DNA of 8,250 nucleotides from positions 1-8,250 of the forward strand of contig JAKARG010000068.1 in the NCBI GenBank assembly GCA_021819345.1, read 5' to 3'. The notes under the pieces are model-generated. The model did not search any database. It was given only the letters and a program-made list of their open reading frames with translations, and was not told the DNA's origin. Made by a program: the position numbers and the translations under genes. Each line of letters starts with the position of its first letter. Position 1 is the first letter of the stretch. Positions 6,503 through 8,250 of the stretch are shown here, in pieces. The DNA comes from Actinomycetes bacterium. GTDB taxonomy: Bacteria; Actinomycetota; Acidimicrobiia; Acidimicrobiales; Palsa-688.

Positions 6503-6667
6503 TCAACCGCCGGCGTCGGGGAGGAGCAGGTCCCAGCGGTCCCAGCAGTCCGAGCAGCGGTACACGGCGAGGTCGCCGGGCCGGGGCGGGTCTTCGTCGG
6601 ACCAGGTGGTGAGAAGGTGAGCGGTGCCGCCGCAGTCGACGCAGGTGATGGTCGGCTCGGGGGTCAA
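6503..6667 (-). CDS. Small zinc-ribbon protein (54 residues)
   Basis: Read on the minus strand, TTG 6667-6665 opens a 54-codon frame ending in TGA at 6505-6503. The protein contains two CxxC knuckles, TCVDCGG (Cys9, Cys12) and YRCSDCWDRWD (Cys38, Cys41), 25 residues apart. This is the layout of a four-cysteine zinc ribbon, and the tail is rich in Trp and Asp. GGGGAG (complement of 6673-6678) lies 5 bases before the TTG, a good ribosome binding site. The codons carry strong third-position GC. The function is unknown. Small zinc ribbons may bind nucleic acid or protein, or simply be structural. The gene is divergent from rsmD, with only 27 bases between the two start codons, and convergent with the membrane-protein gene. 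It is too short for many gene callers. Confidence 0.78.
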   Translation of the reverse strand: MTPEPTITCVDCGGTAHLLTTWSDEDPPRPGDLAVYRCSDCWDRWDLLLPDAGG

Positions 6668-6694
6668 GGTCGCTCCCCGGGTAGCTTGCCCGGC

Positions 6695-7243
6695 ATGCGG
6701 GTCGTGGCCGGGGTGGCAAGGGGTCGGCGCCTACGGGCTCCTCCGGGGCGAGAGACCCGCCCGACGAGCGATCGGGTGCGAGAAGCGATGTTCTCCATGA
6801 TCGACAGCATGGGGGGTGTCGAGGGCGCGGCGGTGGTGGACCTGTTCGCCGGAAGTGGCGCCCTCGGCATCGAAGCGCTCTCCAGGGGGGCGGCGAAGGT
6901 CCTGCTGGTGGATCGCTCACCGGCCGCAACCTCCGCGATCCGGGCCAACCTCGTCGCCATCGGGACGCTCCCCGGGTCGGCGACCGTCGTCTGCGGGGAT
7001 GCGCTCGGTTGGGCTTCGGGACCGCAACCGGCCGAGGGTTGGGACCTGGTCCTGGCGGACCCGCCTTATTCGTGGCGGTCCTGGCCGGCGCTGCTCGGCG
7101 CTCTCGCCGCCTCGACCAGGACGGTGGTGGCCGAGTCGAGCAACCATCTGGAGCCGGCCCCGGGATGGCGGAGCGTCAAGGAGCGGGAGTACGGCACTAC
7201 CGTGGTCACGATCCTGGAGACGACCGAAGGAGGTGGTGAGTGA
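6695..7243 (+). CDS. rsmD: 16S rRNA (guanine(966)-N(2))-methyltransferase RsmD
   Basis: RsmD methylates the exocyclic amine of G966 in 16S rRNA during 30S assembly, using S-adenosylmethionine. The 182-residue protein shows the family's beginning, MRVVAGVARGRRL, then TRPTSDRVREAMF, which is the RNA-contacting N-terminal segment. SAM-binding motif I is DLFAGSG (49-55), continuing ALGIEALSRGA, and catalytic motif IV is DPPY (122-125). ATG 6695 fits the conserved family start exactly, although the frame is open for a long way upstream. A clear Shine-Dalgarno sequence is absent in the 27 bases between this gene and the divergent zinc-ribbon start, so initiation may be leaderless or weak. The stop overlaps the coaD start by 4 bases, as expected for a conserved rsmD-coaD unit. 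Length and motifs are normal. Confidence 0.97.
   Translation: MRVVAGVARGRRLRAPPGRETRPTSDRVREAMFSMIDSMGGVEGAAVVDLFAGSGALGIEALSRGAAKVLLVDRSPAATSAIRANLVAIGTLPGSATVVCGDALGWASGPQPAEGWDLVLADPPYSWRSWPALLGALAASTRTVVAESSNHLEPAPGWRSVKEREYGTTVVTILETTEGGGE
7227..7236 (+). promoter_or_regulatory. Strong ribosome binding site of coaD inside the end of rsmD
   Basis: AAGGAGGTGG (7227-7236) matches the anti-Shine-Dalgarno sequence almost perfectly and lies within the last codons of rsmD. AGGAGG is 6 bases before GTG 7240. It fixes GTG 7240 as the coaD start and allows re-initiation by ribosomes that finish rsmD. Confidence 0.85.
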
Positions 7244-7737
7244 GGACCGCGCTGTTCCCGGGCACGTTCGACCCGTTCCACAATGGTCACCTCGAGATCG
7301 TCGAGACCGCTGCCAAGCTGTTCGACCATCTGGTGGTGGCGCCGATGCGCAACCCCCAGAAGGGGTCCCCGCTGTTCACCCTCGACGAGCGCAAGGAGAT
7401 GATCGCCGACGCGGTCGCCCACCTACCGAACGTCACGCTCGCCAGCTTCTCCAGCCTCGTCGTCGATCTCGCCCGGGAGGTGGGCGCAGACGTGATCGTG
7501 AAGGGGCTGCGCGTGGTGTCGGACTTCGAGTCGGAGCTGCAGCAGGCCCAGATGAACAAGGCCGTCTCGGGCTACGAGACGCTGTTCATCCCTTGCTCCG
7601 GCGAGTCGACCTTCATCGCCTCCAAGTACGTCCGGGACTTTGCCCATTACGGGGGGGCCGACAGGATCGGCTCGATGGTCCCCGAGCCGGTGCTCAAGAT
7701 GCTCGGGTCGAAGTTCCCAGGGTCGGGTCGGCGGTGA
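7240..7737 (+). CDS. coaD: Phosphopantetheine adenylyltransferase (PPAT)
   Basis: CoaD catalyses the fourth step of coenzyme A synthesis, joining 4'-phosphopantetheine and ATP to give dephospho-CoA and pyrophosphate. The protein has 165 residues, the usual size. The nucleotidyltransferase signature PGTFDPFHNGH (7-17) contains the HxGH motif with His14 and His17. KGLR (88-91) corresponds to the conserved (R/K)GLR phosphate loop, and FESELQQAQMNK follows as in other CoaD enzymes. Near the carboxy end, TFIASKYVRD occupies the position of the more usual ISSSxVRE motif that closes over ATP, a modest variation. GTG 7240 is set by the preceding AAGGAGGTGG and overlaps the rsmD stop as GTGA. The next gene starts in the same way at the coaD stop. 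Cytoplasmic, probably hexameric and essential (family knowledge). Confidence 0.97.
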   Translation: MRTALFPGTFDPFHNGHLEIVETAAKLFDHLVVAPMRNPQKGSPLFTLDERKEMIADAVAHLPNVTLASFSSLVVDLAREVGADVIVKGLRVVSDFESELQQAQMNKAVSGYETLFIPCSGESTFIASKYVRDFAHYGGADRIGSMVPEPVLKMLGSKFPGSGRR

Positions 7738-8250
7738 GCGCCTACGATCTCCACGACGGCCCTGATTCCGAGGCCCTCGTCCGACGGGTGATCGAGATCA
7801 TCGAGTCGACCCGCACCCTCCCACTTTCGTCCTCGGTGAAGCTCGACAACCGTGAGGAGGTCCTCGAGCTGCTGGAGGAGGCCCTCGCCCGCCTTCCCGA
7901 GGACCTGCGGCAGGCCAGGTGGATGCTGAAAGAGCGTGACGAGCACCTGGCGAAGATGCGGCGGGAGGGCGAGGAGATCCTCCAGGCGGCCCGGCTCCGA
8001 GCGGAGGGGATGGTGCAGCGGACCGAGATCGTGCGCGAGGCTCAGCACACGGCCCGGGAGGTGGTCGAGCGGGCGCGCGACGAGGCCCGCCGCCTCCGCC
8101 TCGAGTCGGAGGACTACGCAGACCAGAAGCTCGCTGCCTTCGAGATCGTCCTCGAGCGCACCATGAAGACGGTGTCTGCGGGCCGCCAGAAGCTTGCTGC
8201 GGCCTCGGGTCCGACGGCAGGGGGGACCCTCGGCAACGGAGAGCGGGCCG
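7734..8250 (+). CDS. SepIVA-like DivIVA-domain coiled-coil protein, 3' end outside window
   Basis: A GTG at 7734 overlaps the coaD TGA (GTGA), and the frame stays open for 172 codons to the window edge. The protein is charged and helical, with a short N-terminal region. A segment LDNREEVLELLEEALARLP is followed by a long Glu/Arg/Ala-rich coiled coil from about 55 to 125. It then ends in YADQKLAAFEIVLERTMKTV, followed by SAGRQKL. From memory, both the first segment and this last one resemble mycobacterial SepIVA, a DivIVA-like septum protein encoded next to coaD. SepIVA is about 245 residues, so this version seems to lack a central part of the coiled coil. Such proteins scaffold cell-wall or septum assembly at the inner membrane face. 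Automatic annotation might call it an ATP synthase b-like or hypothetical protein. No clear ribosome binding site is seen, so translational coupling to coaD is likely. Confidence 0.75.
   Translation, partial: MSAYDLHDGPDSEALVRRVIEIIESTRTLPLSSSVKLDNREEVLELLEEALARLPEDLRQARWMLKERDEHLAKMRREGEEILQAARLRAEGMVQRTEIVREAQHTAREVVERARDEARRLRLESEDYADQKLAAFEIVLERTMKTVSAGRQKLAAASGPTAGGTLGNGERA

Noticed and set aside
5069..6694. A long N-terminal extension of RsmD, or a fusion protein, in the frame open from 5069
   Set aside because: It would cover the dioxygenase, membrane-protein and zinc-ribbon genes in a non-coding-like frame. RsmD homologues begin exactly at ATG 6695.
6429..6929. A 166-codon minus-strand frame over the 5' part of rsmD
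   Set aside because: Arg/Pro-rich with no motif, antisense to the conserved SAM-binding region. The competing minus-strand zinc-ribbon frame has CxxC pairs and a ribosome binding site.

Overview
The window is a very GC-rich stretch of bacterial chromosome with frequent GTG and TTG starts and short gaps between genes. Gene order and protein style point to an actinobacterium. The partial DAK2-family gene, recG, rsmD, coaD and SepIVA-like coiled-coil gene make up an actinobacterial housekeeping neighbourhood. A deep-branching lineage such as Acidimicrobiia is plausible, but that is inference.

Layout. Positions 2-139 hold the last 45 codons of a DAK2/FakA-like protein, followed closely by recG (194-2314). 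A 91-base gap with a dyad and promoter-like site leads into a methionine and sulfur pair: metY (2406-3698) and metX (3716-4846). Next is a 292-base gap carrying a nine-unit, 15-bp tandem repeat (4932-5066) and a promoter-like AT-rich patch. After it come a phytanoyl-CoA dioxygenase-family gene (5139-5954) and, beyond a palindrome-rich spacer, a small predicted membrane protein gene (6027-6428). A 54-residue zinc-ribbon gene lies on the minus strand (6667-6503), convergent with the membrane gene and divergent from rsmD. The right end is a tightly coupled block of rsmD (6695-7243), coaD (7240-7737) and a SepIVA-like gene (7734 to the window edge), each pair overlapping by 4 bases (GTGA).

How the genes work together. 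MetX acylates homoserine and MetY replaces the acyl group with sulfide to give homocysteine, so the pair forms the direct-sulfhydrylation route to methionine. RecG (branched DNA repair), RsmD (16S rRNA methylation), CoaD (coenzyme A synthesis) and the SepIVA-like protein (probably envelope or septum related) share a locus but not a pathway. The genes from metY to the zinc ribbon sit between recG and rsmD and look like an accessory insertion into the housekeeping order.

No mobile element, CRISPR array, tRNA or rRNA was seen. I found no convincing new multi-gene system. The most unusual items are the 15-bp repeat array upstream of the dioxygenase gene, the sulfur-regulator-like dyad upstream of metY, and the small zinc-ribbon gene whose start codon is only 27 bases from that of rsmD.
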